Made by a program: the position numbers and the translations under genes | Shown here: one piece after another, positions 35,178 through 43,768 of the stretch | How the letters are laid out: every line of letters begins with the position of its first letter | Numbering within the stretch: the first letter of the stretch is position 1 | Origin: Mariprofundus sp. EBB-1 | GTDB taxonomy: Bacteria; Pseudomonadota; Zetaproteobacteria; Mariprofundales; Mariprofundaceae | Length of the DNA stretch: 61,259 nucleotides | Direction of reading: 5' to 3' | Assembly (NCBI RefSeq): GCF_003665155.1 | Contig: NZ_RCFQ01000016.1 | Coordinates: forward strand, 1-61,259 | The notes under the pieces: model-generated | Told to the model about the DNA's origin: nothing | The model's input: only the letters and a program-made list of their open reading frames with translations | Database searches by the model: none

Positions 35178-36281
35178 ATGATGGGTATTGATTGGATGGC
35201 ACGGGCCGTTGCCCAAACTGCTGGCCTTTACCCTTATGTGCCGGGTAAACCGATAGAGCAACTGTTGCGTGAGAAAGGGCTTTCACATGCAGTAAAACTG
35301 GCTTCAAATGAGAATCCATATGGGCCATCACCAAAAGCGATTGTAGCGATGCAAAAGGCTGCGAGTGAGGTGCACCGCTACCCTGATGGTGATGCCAATG
35401 CTTTGAAGTTGAAACTGGCTGAATTTCATACTGTAAAGAAAGAACAAGTGCTGGTTGGTAATGGGTCTAATGAAGTGTTGGAACTGTTGATTCGCAGCTT
35501 TGCCGGTTCCGGTGATGAAGTGATTTATGCGCAGCGTGCTTTTATTGTCTATGCGCTGGCGACACAAGCGGCAGGCGCAACTGGCATTGCCGTGCCGGAA
35601 TCCGATGGTTTAACACATGATCTGGATGCAATGGCTATTGCTGTTACAGATAAAACCAAAGTCGTGTGCATTGCTAATCCGAATAATCCAACCGGCACAT
35701 TGTTAGGTAATGATGCGATGCAGTTATTCCTCGATCAGTTACCACGAAATGTCGTCGTGATTATTGATGAAGCCTATTATGATTTTGTGGCGCATCAACT
35801 GGGTGATTCCGTACACACATTGAAACATCCTGGTTTGGTGATTAGCCGGACCTTTTCCAAGGCTTATGGGCTGGCCGGTTGTCGTGTTGGTTATGCTGTA
35901 GCTGATGCTGAGCTTGTTGCTGTAGTGAATCGTTTTCGGGAACCCTTTAATGTGAATCTGTTGGCGCAAGTAGCAGCCATGGCTGCTCTGGATGATCATG
36001 ACTGGGTAAAGGACAAAGTGGCTAAAACGGCAATTGAGCGTGATAAACTTGAAGCTGAACTCGATGCTATGGGAGTATTGGGAGGCCGCTGTTTTGCGAA
36101 TTTTGTATTGCTGAGGCACAGTAGAAGTGCAGATATTTTGAGACGATTGGAAGATCAGGGCATCATTCCTCGTCCCTTAGCTGGATATGGAATGCCTGAA
36201 TATTTGCGTATATCGGTGGGTAGTGCTGAGGAAAATGCCGCATTTCTAGCGGCGTTAAATCATATTGCAGGAGAGATTTAA
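35178..36281 (+). CDS. hisC: HisC, histidinol-phosphate aminotransferase
   Basis: A 367-residue class II aminotransferase using PLP. Seen: LASNENPYGPSPKA, NGSNEVLELLIRSF, IANPNNPTG, VVIIDEAYYDF, and SRTFSKAYGLAGCRVGY with the PLP lysine. In this context, between pheA and tyrA, it may also act on aromatic keto acids (phenylpyruvate, 4-hydroxyphenylpyruvate), which is known for HisC paralogues in such clusters. Its start (ATGATG) lies only a few bases after the GxxExxY cassette's right repeat, so its original upstream region has been replaced. Confidence 0.94.
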   Translation: MMGIDWMARAVAQTAGLYPYVPGKPIEQLLREKGLSHAVKLASNENPYGPSPKAIVAMQKAASEVHRYPDGDANALKLKLAEFHTVKKEQVLVGNGSNEVLELLIRSFAGSGDEVIYAQRAFIVYALATQAAGATGIAVPESDGLTHDLDAMAIAVTDKTKVVCIANPNNPTGTLLGNDAMQLFLDQLPRNVVVIIDEAYYDFVAHQLGDSVHTLKHPGLVISRTFSKAYGLAGCRVGYAVADAELVAVVNRFREPFNVNLLAQVAAMAALDDHDWVKDKVAKTAIERDKLEAELDAMGVLGGRCFANFVLLRHSRSADILRRLEDQGIIPRPLAGYGMPEYLRISVGSAEENAAFLAALNHIAGEI

Positions 36282-36285
36282 GCCC

Positions 36286-37167
36286 ATGAATCCAATACAA
36301 CATATGGTCGTAATTGGCACGGGTCTCATTGGAGGCTCGCTTAGTTTGGCTTTGAGAAAAGCAGCCCTTGTTGAGCGCGTTACCGGAGTAGGGCGTAGTC
36401 GTGCCAATCTGGAGCTGGCTAAAGAACTGGGAATAGTTGATGACTGGACACATGATATTGCTGAAGCCGTGCGTGGTGCAGATATGGTGGTTGTGGCTGT
36501 ACCGATGTCTGCGTATGCGTCGGTATTCAAAACGATGGCACCCCACCTCTCAGCAACGACAATAATCACGGATGTTGGTAGTACCAAACAGTCTGCGATG
36601 ATCGAAGCACGCTCTTATCTATCTGATAGTTCTCGATTTGTGGCAGGGCATCCGATTGCCGGTACAGAACAATCCGGTGCAGGAGCGGCGTTTGCCGAGC
36701 TGTTTGATGGGCGTCTGTGTATTTTGACCCCGGATGCCGATACCAGAGCTGATGCTGTGCAGCGCGTGCAAGAGATGTGGAAAGTGGTTGGTAGTCGTGT
36801 GATGTGTATGGCGCCGGCAGAGCATGATGATTTTTTGGCGGCAGTCAGTCATTTACCTCATTTGGCTGCGTTTGCATTGGTCAATGCCGTGCGCAAACAG
36901 GGTAATGAAGAGCATGATCCGTTTGAATTTGCTGCCGGAGGCTTTCGTGATTTTACACGTATCGCTTCATCTTCTCCGCAGATGTGGCGTGATATTGCCC
37001 TGTGTAATCGCGATGCTGTGATTCGCCAAGTCGATGCATTACAGGATGAATTAAATAGTTTGAAAGATGCTTTAAGGTCAGATGACGGCGAGCAGTTGTT
37101 GGAACATTTCAGTTCAGCCAAACAGGCACGTGATGCATGGCTTAACACGTATGGGAAATCGTTATGA
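36286..37167 (+). CDS. tyrA: TyrA, prephenate/arogenate dehydrogenase
   Basis: A 293-residue NAD(P)-dependent enzyme for tyrosine synthesis. The dinucleotide motif is VVIGTGLIGGSL near the N-terminus, then VVVAVPMSAY, ITDVGSTKQ, VAGHPIAGTEQSGAGAA and the catalytic-site AVSHLPHLAAFAL. It lacks an ACT domain, as in cyclohexadienyl dehydrogenases. ATG 36286 was chosen; GGAGAG lies 10 nt upstream, and it begins 4 nt after the hisC stop. Confidence 0.94.
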   Translation: MNPIQHMVVIGTGLIGGSLSLALRKAALVERVTGVGRSRANLELAKELGIVDDWTHDIAEAVRGADMVVVAVPMSAYASVFKTMAPHLSATTIITDVGSTKQSAMIEARSYLSDSSRFVAGHPIAGTEQSGAGAAFAELFDGRLCILTPDADTRADAVQRVQEMWKVVGSRVMCMAPAEHDDFLAAVSHLPHLAAFALVNAVRKQGNEEHDPFEFAAGGFRDFTRIASSSPQMWRDIALCNRDAVIRQVDALQDELNSLKDALRSDDGEQLLEHFSSAKQARDAWLNTYGKSL

Positions 37168-37180
37168 TGGGAAAAATGCT

Positions 37181-38521
37181 ATGAATGTTGGTGGAACACT
37201 AATTGCAGGCCCTGCTAGCGGGCCATTGAAAGGGGATATTGTCGTACCCGGTGATAAATCCATGTCGCATCGTTCGGTGATGCTGGCATCACTGGCTGAT
37301 GGTGTGACAGAAGTGCACGGCTTTTTACCCGGTGAAGATAATATTTCAACCGCTCAGATGTTTATCGACATGGGCGTCAACATCGAGTGGCTCAATGATA
37401 AGAAGACTTCGTTACGTATTCACGGCGTAGGTCTGCATGGTCTGAAAGCGCCGATAGGGGTGCTCGATGCCGGTAATGCGGGTACTTGTGTGCGTTTGAT
37501 GACTGGTGTGTTGGCCGGTCAAGACTTTGCATCAACGATTTCTGGAGATGCTTCGTTATGTAAGCGTCCGATGCAGCGGGTAGTAGCACCTGTACGCCGT
37601 ATGGGAGCCAAGGTGGAAGGTGGTGATGGAGGCAATCTGTTACCGCTCACCATTCGCGGTGGTAAATTAAAAGCCATCCATCATGTCTCTGAAGTGGCCA
37701 GTGCGCAGGTGAAATCATGTGTGTTACTGGCAGGTCTCTATGCTGATGGTGTGACCACCTTGAATGAACCCAAACCAACCCGTGATCATACTGAGCGCAT
37801 GTTACCGCTATTCGGTCAGCCGGTGGATGTGGCTGATGATGGTACTATTTCGCTCTCACCATGTGATCAACTTACGGCACCTAAGGATGCAGTGCATATT
37901 CCTGCTGATCCTTCATCGGCCTGCTTCTTTGCGGTAGCCGCCAGTTTGGTTGAAGGCTCAGATATCACGCTGAAAAGTATTGGTATCAATGCGCGCAGAG
38001 ATGGTTGGCGCCGTGTGATGCATGGTATGGGCGCGAATGTAACATTGTTGAATGAGAGTATGGTGGGTAAAGAACCTGTTGCTGATGTGCGTGTCAGGTC
38101 GGGTGGGTTGCATGCTCTGCTGGTTGATCCGAATGATGTGCCGGATGCCATTGATGAATTTCCGGTGATTTTTGCAGCGGCATCGTTGGCTGATGGTGAG
38201 TTTGTATTGCGTGATGCTGAAGAGTTGCGGGTAAAAGAGTCAGATCGCATTGCTGTGATGGCAGATGCACTGCGTGCAGCAGGAGCTGATATTGCTGAGA
38301 AACCTGATGGTGCGGTGATTCAGGGCTTAGCTAGTCTGGCTGGTGGCACCGATGTCGATGCGCATGGTGATCATCGCATTGCGATGGCCATGGTAGTGGC
38401 AGCACAACGGGCTAAATCTGAAATTCGTATCCATAATGCAGCAGCTATTGCGACCAGTTTTCCAAATTTTGTATCTTTAGCACAGCGTATTGGTATGAAT
38501 GTACGCTGGGAGAATGCCTGA
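37181..38521 (+). CDS. aroA: AroA, EPSP synthase
   Basis: A 446-residue 5-enolpyruvylshikimate-3-phosphate synthase, penultimate enzyme of the shikimate pathway. Seen: VVPGDKSMSHRSVMLASLA, NAGTCVRLMTGVLAG (a variant of NxGTxxR), KRPMQRV, DPSSACFFAVAA, DEFPVIFAAA, and DHRIAMAMVVAA. ATG 37181 fits the family N-terminus; ATG 37151 is a possible earlier start. The class-II-like NAGT-CVRL loop differs from the glyphosate-sensitive enterobacterial form. It overlaps cmk by 1 nt. Confidence 0.95.
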   Translation: MNVGGTLIAGPASGPLKGDIVVPGDKSMSHRSVMLASLADGVTEVHGFLPGEDNISTAQMFIDMGVNIEWLNDKKTSLRIHGVGLHGLKAPIGVLDAGNAGTCVRLMTGVLAGQDFASTISGDASLCKRPMQRVVAPVRRMGAKVEGGDGGNLLPLTIRGGKLKAIHHVSEVASAQVKSCVLLAGLYADGVTTLNEPKPTRDHTERMLPLFGQPVDVADDGTISLSPCDQLTAPKDAVHIPADPSSACFFAVAASLVEGSDITLKSIGINARRDGWRRVMHGMGANVTLLNESMVGKEPVADVRVRSGGLHALLVDPNDVPDAIDEFPVIFAAASLADGEFVLRDAEELRVKESDRIAVMADALRAAGADIAEKPDGAVIQGLASLAGGTDVDAHGDHRIAMAMVVAAQRAKSEIRIHNAAAIATSFPNFVSLAQRIGMNVRWENA

Positions 38522-39234
38522 TGAGTGAGGAGTCAGGCGTGAGTGACTGGAATCCTGTCGAGGGCTTAACGATTGCGATTGATGGGCCATCGGGCTCAGG
38601 CAAAGGCACCGTTGCTAAAATGTTGGCTGATGAACTGGCTTTGCCGGTATTGGATACCGGTCTGTTATATCGTCTGACAGGTTCAGTGGCGTTGCAACGT
38701 GATGTGTCATTAGATTGTGAATCCGATGTGGCTGCACTGGTGGATGATTTACTGACAGACATTGACTGGACAGTAGATGGTGTTTTTTTTGCAGGTGAAA
38801 ATGTGACATCTCAGTTGCGTAATGAGCAGGTAGGTGCGGCAGCATCACAGGTTGCAGCGATGCTCTCAGTACGTGAGAAATTATTAGGATTACAACATCT
38901 TCTGGCTGAAAAAGGCTGTATTATGGATGGTCGTGATATTGGTACGGTTGTCTTACCCAACGCGCCAGCCAAGTTCTTTTTGACCGCCTCAGTGCGTGAA
39001 CGAGCTCGCAGGCGTTGGGCTCAGCTCAAAGATGATAGCGATAGTAGCCTTGAAGGCGTGCTGGCAGAGTTGAAAATGCGTGACCAACGCGACGCTGAAC
39101 GTCAGCATGCGCCACTGAAACAGGCTAATGATGCAATTGGCATAGATTCAACTACTTTGCGTGTTGATGAAGTCATCGATCGCATGCTTGGTGTGTTAGA
39201 ACGTAGAAAACTGATTGCAAGGTCAGTGTCGTAA
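38521..39234 (+). CDS. cmk: Cmk, cytidylate kinase
   Basis: A 237-residue NMP kinase phosphorylating CMP and dCMP. The P-loop is IAIDGPSGSGKGTVAKMLA (18-36), followed by LDTGLLYRL (nucleotide-binding) and DGRDIGTVVLPNAPAKFFLTAS, then RARRRWAQLK and RDAERQHAPLKQANDAIGIDST. Full length. It is coupled to aroA by TGATG and lies 81 nt before rpsA; aroA-cmk-rpsA is a conserved proteobacterial order. Confidence 0.96.
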   Translation: MSEESGVSDWNPVEGLTIAIDGPSGSGKGTVAKMLADELALPVLDTGLLYRLTGSVALQRDVSLDCESDVAALVDDLLTDIDWTVDGVFFAGENVTSQLRNEQVGAAASQVAAMLSVREKLLGLQHLLAEKGCIMDGRDIGTVVLPNAPAKFFLTASVRERARRRWAQLKDDSDSSLEGVLAELKMRDQRDAERQHAPLKQANDAIGIDSTTLRVDEVIDRMLGVLERRKLIARSVS

Positions 39235-39315
39235 TAAAGCAATAGAAAACGAGATAAAAAATACACAATACTGAATAACAATTCTTGATGAATTGAGTAA
39301 CCGGGATGGTACAAC

Positions 39316-41145
39316 ATGAGCGAAACCAACAGCTTGGAAAGCACACAGCAAGAGAAGACCGCTGCAGTGACACAAGACGCCGAAGTGAAACAAGAGGCTG
39401 AAGTGACATTGACACCAAATATCGAAGTGAAACAGGATGTTGAGGTGACAGAAGAGAAAACTGTGTCATCAACAGTTGAGGCTGAAGAGGAAGAGTCGTT
39501 CAAACTGATGTTTGAAGCTTCCTTGAAAGAGAAGCCAATTGTTAAACGCGGAGAAATGATCACAGGTATGGTGGTGAGCGTAACCGCTGATACTGTAACT
39601 ATTGATGTGGGTGCCAAAGATGAGGGTACGATCCCTGCGGCTGAGTTTGTTCAGGCTGGTATCGCATTACCTGCTGTTGGCGATGAAATTGATGCGTTGG
39701 TTCAGTCCACTAGCGGTGGCGTGAAGTTGTCTGTTCTGGAAGTGAAACAACGTGAGGCATGGACAGCAGTTGCTGCAGCCGCTGAAAGTGGTGAAGCGGT
39801 TGAAGCTGTTGTAACGGCGGCTGTGAAGGGTGGTTATCGCGTTAGCCTGTCTGGTTTAAACGCATTTATGCCACGCTCAGAAGCTGATACGGATATGCAC
39901 ATTAATGCTGAAGATATCATAGGAAAAACGTGTAAGGTGGCAGTGCTGGAAGCACGTCGTAAACCTGAAAATGTGGTGGTATCGCGTAAGAAACCAATGG
40001 CTGCTGAGCGTGATGCGCAGCGTGCTGTTTTCTTCGAAGGAAAAGCCGTTGGTGATAAACTTACCGGTGTAGTCAAACGCATGGCCGACTTTGGTGCTTT
40101 TGTTGACTTGGGTGGTGTCGATGCACTTTTACACGTATCAGATATCTCATGGAGACGCATTAAACATCCATCTGAAATGTTGGCTGCTGGCCAGAGTGTG
40201 ACTGTTGAGATTGTGAAATTAAATGCAGAAACTGGAAAAGTATCTGTATCTATGAAGGCATTACAGTCTGACCCATGGGATAATGTGGCTGCAAATTACG
40301 AAACAGGTATGCGTTTAACCGGTACGGTACGCCGTTTGCTGGACTTTGGTGCAGTGATTGAAATTGAACCGGGTATTGAAGGCATGATCCATCGCTCAGA
40401 ACTAAGCTGGATCAAGCATGATGTGAAACCTGCCTCTGTGTTAGCAGAAGGGGATGTGGTTGATGTCTCTGTTTTGGAAGTAGATGCTGAAGCACGTCGT
40501 ATCCGTTTGAGTTTGAAAGCAGTGAGTGAAAACCCATGGCAGTCTTGGTTGGCTGATCATCCCATCGGTTCACATGTGACTGGTAAAATCAAAAATGTTA
40601 CTGATTTTGGTTTCTTTGTGCCGGTTGCTGGTGGTATGGATGGACTGGTTCACCTGGAAAATCTGTCATGGGATAAAAAAGGTGCGGAAGTACTACCTGA
40701 ATACAGCAAGGGTCAGGAAATTGAAGCTGTCGTATTGGGTGTGGATGTTGCACAACAGCGTATATCGCTTGGCATTAAACAGCTTTCCGGAGATCCGTTT
40801 GAAGTATTTATGTCGGGTGTGAAGCGTGGCGATAGCGTTAATGGCAAGGTGATTGAGCTTAATCAGGGTGGTTCTGTGGTTGAAGTTGCCGATGGTGTGC
40901 AGGCTTTTCTGGCCCGTCGCGAAGTACCCCGTGAAGATGCAGACCTGAAAGTTGGTGATACGGTTGAAGCAAAAATTATTGAAGTCAATCGCAAGCGCAG
41001 ACAGGTAAGTTTGTCTATTAGCCAGCAATTGCGTGATGAAGAACGGGATGCAGTACGTAACTATTCACAGAAAAATGCTTCAGAGTCAACGCCATCTGCA
41101 TTGGCGTTGGAATTGCAACGTAAATTTTTAGATAAACAGCTGTAA
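39316..41145 (+). CDS. rpsA: RpsA, 30S ribosomal protein S1
   Basis: A 609-residue S1 with six S1 (OB-fold) repeats from about residue 75 onward, including GMVVSVTADTVTIDVGAKDEG, GVVKRMADFGAFVDLGGVDALLHVSDISW and GKIKNVTDFGFFVPV. It binds mRNA on the 30S subunit and aids initiation. Unlike E. coli S1 (557 residues) it has an N-terminal acidic extension of about 55 residues containing two copies of an EVKQxxEVT segment (near 23-31 and 37-45). A terminator hairpin follows the stop. Confidence 0.97.
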   Translation: MSETNSLESTQQEKTAAVTQDAEVKQEAEVTLTPNIEVKQDVEVTEEKTVSSTVEAEEEESFKLMFEASLKEKPIVKRGEMITGMVVSVTADTVTIDVGAKDEGTIPAAEFVQAGIALPAVGDEIDALVQSTSGGVKLSVLEVKQREAWTAVAAAAESGEAVEAVVTAAVKGGYRVSLSGLNAFMPRSEADTDMHINAEDIIGKTCKVAVLEARRKPENVVVSRKKPMAAERDAQRAVFFEGKAVGDKLTGVVKRMADFGAFVDLGGVDALLHVSDISWRRIKHPSEMLAAGQSVTVEIVKLNAETGKVSVSMKALQSDPWDNVAANYETGMRLTGTVRRLLDFGAVIEIEPGIEGMIHRSELSWIKHDVKPASVLAEGDVVDVSVLEVDAEARRIRLSLKAVSENPWQSWLADHPIGSHVTGKIKNVTDFGFFVPVAGGMDGLVHLENLSWDKKGAEVLPEYSKGQEIEAVVLGVDVAQQRISLGIKQLSGDPFEVFMSGVKRGDSVNGKVIELNQGGSVVEVADGVQAFLARREVPREDADLKVGDTVEAKIIEVNRKRRQVSLSISQQLRDEERDAVRNYSQKNASESTPSALALELQRKFLDKQL

Positions 41146-41166
41146 TAAGCAGATATGAAAAGGTGA

Positions 41167-41215
41167 CTTGTAAAGCTTGGGTGGGGGTATCATTCTCCAC
41201 CCGGGCTTTTACAAG
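41167..41215 (+). terminator. Terminator hairpin after rpsA
   Basis: The long inverted repeat CTTGTAAA...TTTACAAG encloses a GC-rich inner stem GGGTGG/CCACCC, with AAGC pairing GCTT at its base. The inner stem is directly followed by GGGCTTTT. It lies 22 nt after the rpsA stop and before ihfB. The T-run is short. Confidence 0.6.
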
Positions 41216-41295
41216 ACTCTTGAGTTGGTTCTGTTTTTGCGAAGGACTTGTGGATTGGCGGGGAGTATCTAGTCTTGCCATGCTTGGAGAGTGAA

Positions 41296-41583
41296 ATGAC
41301 AAAATCTGAATTGATTGAAATGATTACTGAAAAGCAGGAAGGCATTACTCGCCGCGAAGCTGAAGTGGTAGTGAATACGATTTTCACTGTGATTGGTGAT
41401 GCTCTGGCAACAGGGGATCATGTTGAATTGCGTGGTTTTGGTAGTTTTACCACCAAACAGCGTAATGCACGCTTGGGCAGAAATCCAAAGTCTGGTGACT
41501 CTGTTATGGTTCCAGCTAAAAGTGTTCCACATTTCAAACCCGGTAAAGAGCTGCGTGAGCGCGTGGATAGCTCCGCTGAATAA
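41296..41583 (+). CDS. ihfB: IhfB, integration host factor beta subunit
   Basis: A 95-residue DNA-bending protein of the HU/IHF family. MTKSELIEMITEKQ begins the dimerisation helices, and the beta-arm has VELRGFGSFTTKQRNARLGRNPKSGD, with the Pro that intercalates in the minor groove. The acidic/basic pattern and rpsA-ihfB order fit IhfB rather than HU. ATG 41296 is chosen for GGAGAG 4 nt upstream. It is the first gene of the ihfB-lapA-lapB-pyrF group. Confidence 0.93.
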   Translation: MTKSELIEMITEKQEGITRREAEVVVNTIFTVIGDALATGDHVELRGFGSFTTKQRNARLGRNPKSGDSVMVPAKSVPHFKPGKELRERVDSSAE

Positions 41584-41590
41584 TCATTTT

Positions 41591-41902
41591 ATGCAAAGTT
41601 TTAACTCGGTGAACTGGATAAACGTTCTACTGGTCATTGTCTTGACCTCGTTTGCCACCATGTTTGCCATGGCAAACCTATTGCCGGTACAAGTACATTT
41701 TCTTGGTGTTACTAGCTCTGAAGTTCCTATTTATATCCCGGTTTTTTTGGCATTTATGCTTGGTTTTACTGGCGGAGTGTTGGCCTTGACCTTCTCCAGG
41801 CGCAAACACAAACAAGAGATTGCCTGGCTGAAAGCCGAGCATGCACGCTTACAACGAGAAGTGGATAATCTCAGAAATATTCCCTTGCAAGACGACGTAT
41901 GA
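41591..41902 (+). CDS. lapA: LapA, lipopolysaccharide assembly protein A
   Basis: A 103-residue protein with two transmembrane helices (about 9-29 and 45-66) and a cytoplasmic coiled tail rich in Glu/Lys/Arg (RRKHKQEIAWLKAEHARLQREVDNL). This is the LapA/DUF1049 pattern. LapA works beside LapB to tune LpxC turnover and LPS synthesis. ATG 41591 lies 7 nt after ihfB; the stop overlaps lapB by 4 nt. A second, unlinked LapA-like gene is at 49403. Confidence 0.9.
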   Translation: MQSFNSVNWINVLLVIVLTSFATMFAMANLLPVQVHFLGVTSSEVPIYIPVFLAFMLGFTGGVLALTFSRRKHKQEIAWLKAEHARLQREVDNLRNIPLQDDV

Positions 41903-43038
41903 ATACACTGTTGTTGGCTATTACAGCCTTTGCACTGGTGGTCTTGGTGGCGTTGGTCTTACGTCCGGTCCAAGAAGATGTCGAATCCAATCATGAAGAA
42001 GATGAGCGTATTTCTCCACTTTTACGTGGCATCAATTATCTGCTCTCTGATGAGCCGGATCGTGCATTGCAAGAGATGGTGCAGGTGGCGCGTTTACGTT
42101 CTGAAGCAGCTGATGTCTATATGGCACTTGGTGAAATGTTTCGTGCCCGTGGTGAAATTGGCCGTGCTGTTCGTATCCATCAGAACCTATTAGCGCGTCC
42201 TGATTTGTCTCAGGATATTCATCTGCAGGCGCATGTGGCTCTGGCCATCGATTTTCAGACAGGTGGTTTGCTGGATCGGGCTCTTGTACAGTATCAGAAA
42301 GCTTTGAATATCCAGTCTGATCATGCCGCTGCTTTAGAAGCAAGTTTAAGAATTCGTGAGCAGAGTAAAGAGTGGTTACTGGCTGAGGAGTTGTTATCCC
42401 GCCTGGAACGTGTGCGCAATGAATCATACGGTTCTCATCGTGCGTATTTGTTTGCTGAAGTGGCGCGGCAGCGTTTTGAGCAGCATGATGAGGAAGGTGC
42501 ACAGGCGGATGCAGCCCGGGCACTTGAGCTTGATGTTAGATGTGCACCTGCGCGTATTGTTGAAATCGATCTGGCTTTGCATCGACAGGATCTTGATGCT
42601 GCTGAAACTGGTGTTCGGACGTTGTGGAAGCAGGCACGCGAACATTTTCCGCTGGTGATCCCTTCGTTGTTACAGCATGAAACATTTTATCAAACCCGTG
42701 GTCTGAATCTGTTACGTGAATTGTGGTTGGATGGACAAGATGCGGAGTTGATCCTGGCCTGGATTGAATCACTGACCGAGAAGCGAGGCATTACAGAAGC
42801 TCGAAATTTATGTAATGAGTTATCATTTGTCCCACACTCTCTGCGTGAATCCTTACGTTTAAATGCTACGTTGGGAGAAGATTCAGATGTACACACCGGT
42901 TTTGCACGCCAGTGGCGCAAAACAGCCAAGAATTATGTTTGTGAACAGTGCGGTGTCGAAGTGGTAGAAGTGCGTTGGCAGTGCCCGCAATGCCATTCTT
43001 GGGGCACGTTGCATCCTAAAGCTGAGGAGAACGTGTAA
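41899..43038 (+). CDS. lapB: LapB (YciM), LPS assembly regulator
   Basis: A 379-residue inner-membrane anchored protein. An N-terminal helix (LLLAITAFALVVLVALVL) is followed by TPR repeats, starting with RGINYLLSDEPDRALQEMVQ, and a C-terminal rubredoxin-like zinc domain with two CxxC pairs (YVCEQCG and WQCPQCHSWGTLHP). LapB helps FtsH degrade LpxC, balancing LPS and phospholipid. Overlaps lapA by 4 nt and pyrF by 1 nt. Confidence 0.95.
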   Translation: MNTLLLAITAFALVVLVALVLRPVQEDVESNHEEDERISPLLRGINYLLSDEPDRALQEMVQVARLRSEAADVYMALGEMFRARGEIGRAVRIHQNLLARPDLSQDIHLQAHVALAIDFQTGGLLDRALVQYQKALNIQSDHAAALEASLRIREQSKEWLLAEELLSRLERVRNESYGSHRAYLFAEVARQRFEQHDEEGAQADAARALELDVRCAPARIVEIDLALHRQDLDAAETGVRTLWKQAREHFPLVIPSLLQHETFYQTRGLNLLRELWLDGQDAELILAWIESLTEKRGITEARNLCNELSFVPHSLRESLRLNATLGEDSDVHTGFARQWRKTAKNYVCEQCGVEVVEVRWQCPQCHSWGTLHPKAEENV

Positions 43039-43751
43039 TGTCGAATGATGTTATGACTGGAGTAGCAAATCAGAACGATGATATGTTGAATCGTTTGATG
43101 GTGGCACTTGATGTGGACAGTAGCGATGCTGCATTGCAAATGCGGGATAGATTGGGTGATTCGGTTGGTTGGTTAAAAGTGGGACTGCGCTTGTTTGTAG
43201 CAGAAGGACCTGCCTTGGTACGTGATTTGAATCAGTCGCATCGTGTGTTTCTTGATCTGAAATTTCATGATATTCCCAATACAGTGGCGCAGGCGGTTGA
43301 AAGTGCGGGTGGTTTGGGCGTGAATATGATCAATGTCCACGCTGGAGGTGGTTCTGAAATGCTCAATGCGGCAGCTCAGGCTGCGGTGGCATTTCCGGAT
43401 ATGCGTCTGATTGCAGTCACTGTGTTAACCAGTGATGCGATGCCAAAAGAGCAAGCCAGGGTTGTAGCGCTTGAACGTGCCAAAATGGCGCAGGATGCAG
43501 GCTTGGATGGAGTAGTTTGCAGTGTGTTTGAGGCTGCGGCGATTAAAACGGCTTGTGGTAGTGATTTTATCACGGTTACCCCCGGTATTCGTTGGGGGGG
43601 GCAAGATGTGCAGGATCAGAAACGTGTCGCTGATCCGGCTTCTGCAATTGCTGGCGGTTCCGACTTTTTAGTGGTTGGTCGTCCCATTCTACACGCTTTA
43701 GATCCTCGTCAGGCAGCGCTGGAAGCATTGTCTCTGATGCGTTCCGCTTAA
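43038..43751 (+). CDS. pyrF: PyrF, orotidine-5'-phosphate decarboxylase
   Basis: A 237-residue TIM-barrel enzyme for the last step of UMP synthesis. RLMVALDVDSSDAAL begins the barrel, and VFLDLKFHDIPNTVAQA holds the DxKxxDIPxT catalytic motif. ITVTPGIRWGG and SDFLVVGRPI form the phosphate-binding loops. Start ATG 43038 has GAGGAG 8 nt upstream; residues 1-18 precede the conserved core, so ATG 43053 or ATG 43083 are alternatives. Confidence 0.96.
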   Translation: MSNDVMTGVANQNDDMLNRLMVALDVDSSDAALQMRDRLGDSVGWLKVGLRLFVAEGPALVRDLNQSHRVFLDLKFHDIPNTVAQAVESAGGLGVNMINVHAGGGSEMLNAAAQAAVAFPDMRLIAVTVLTSDAMPKEQARVVALERAKMAQDAGLDGVVCSVFEAAAIKTACGSDFITVTPGIRWGGQDVQDQKRVADPASAIAGGSDFLVVGRPILHALDPRQAALEALSLMRSA

Positions 43752-43768
43752 GTTATAAGGTTGGTAAG

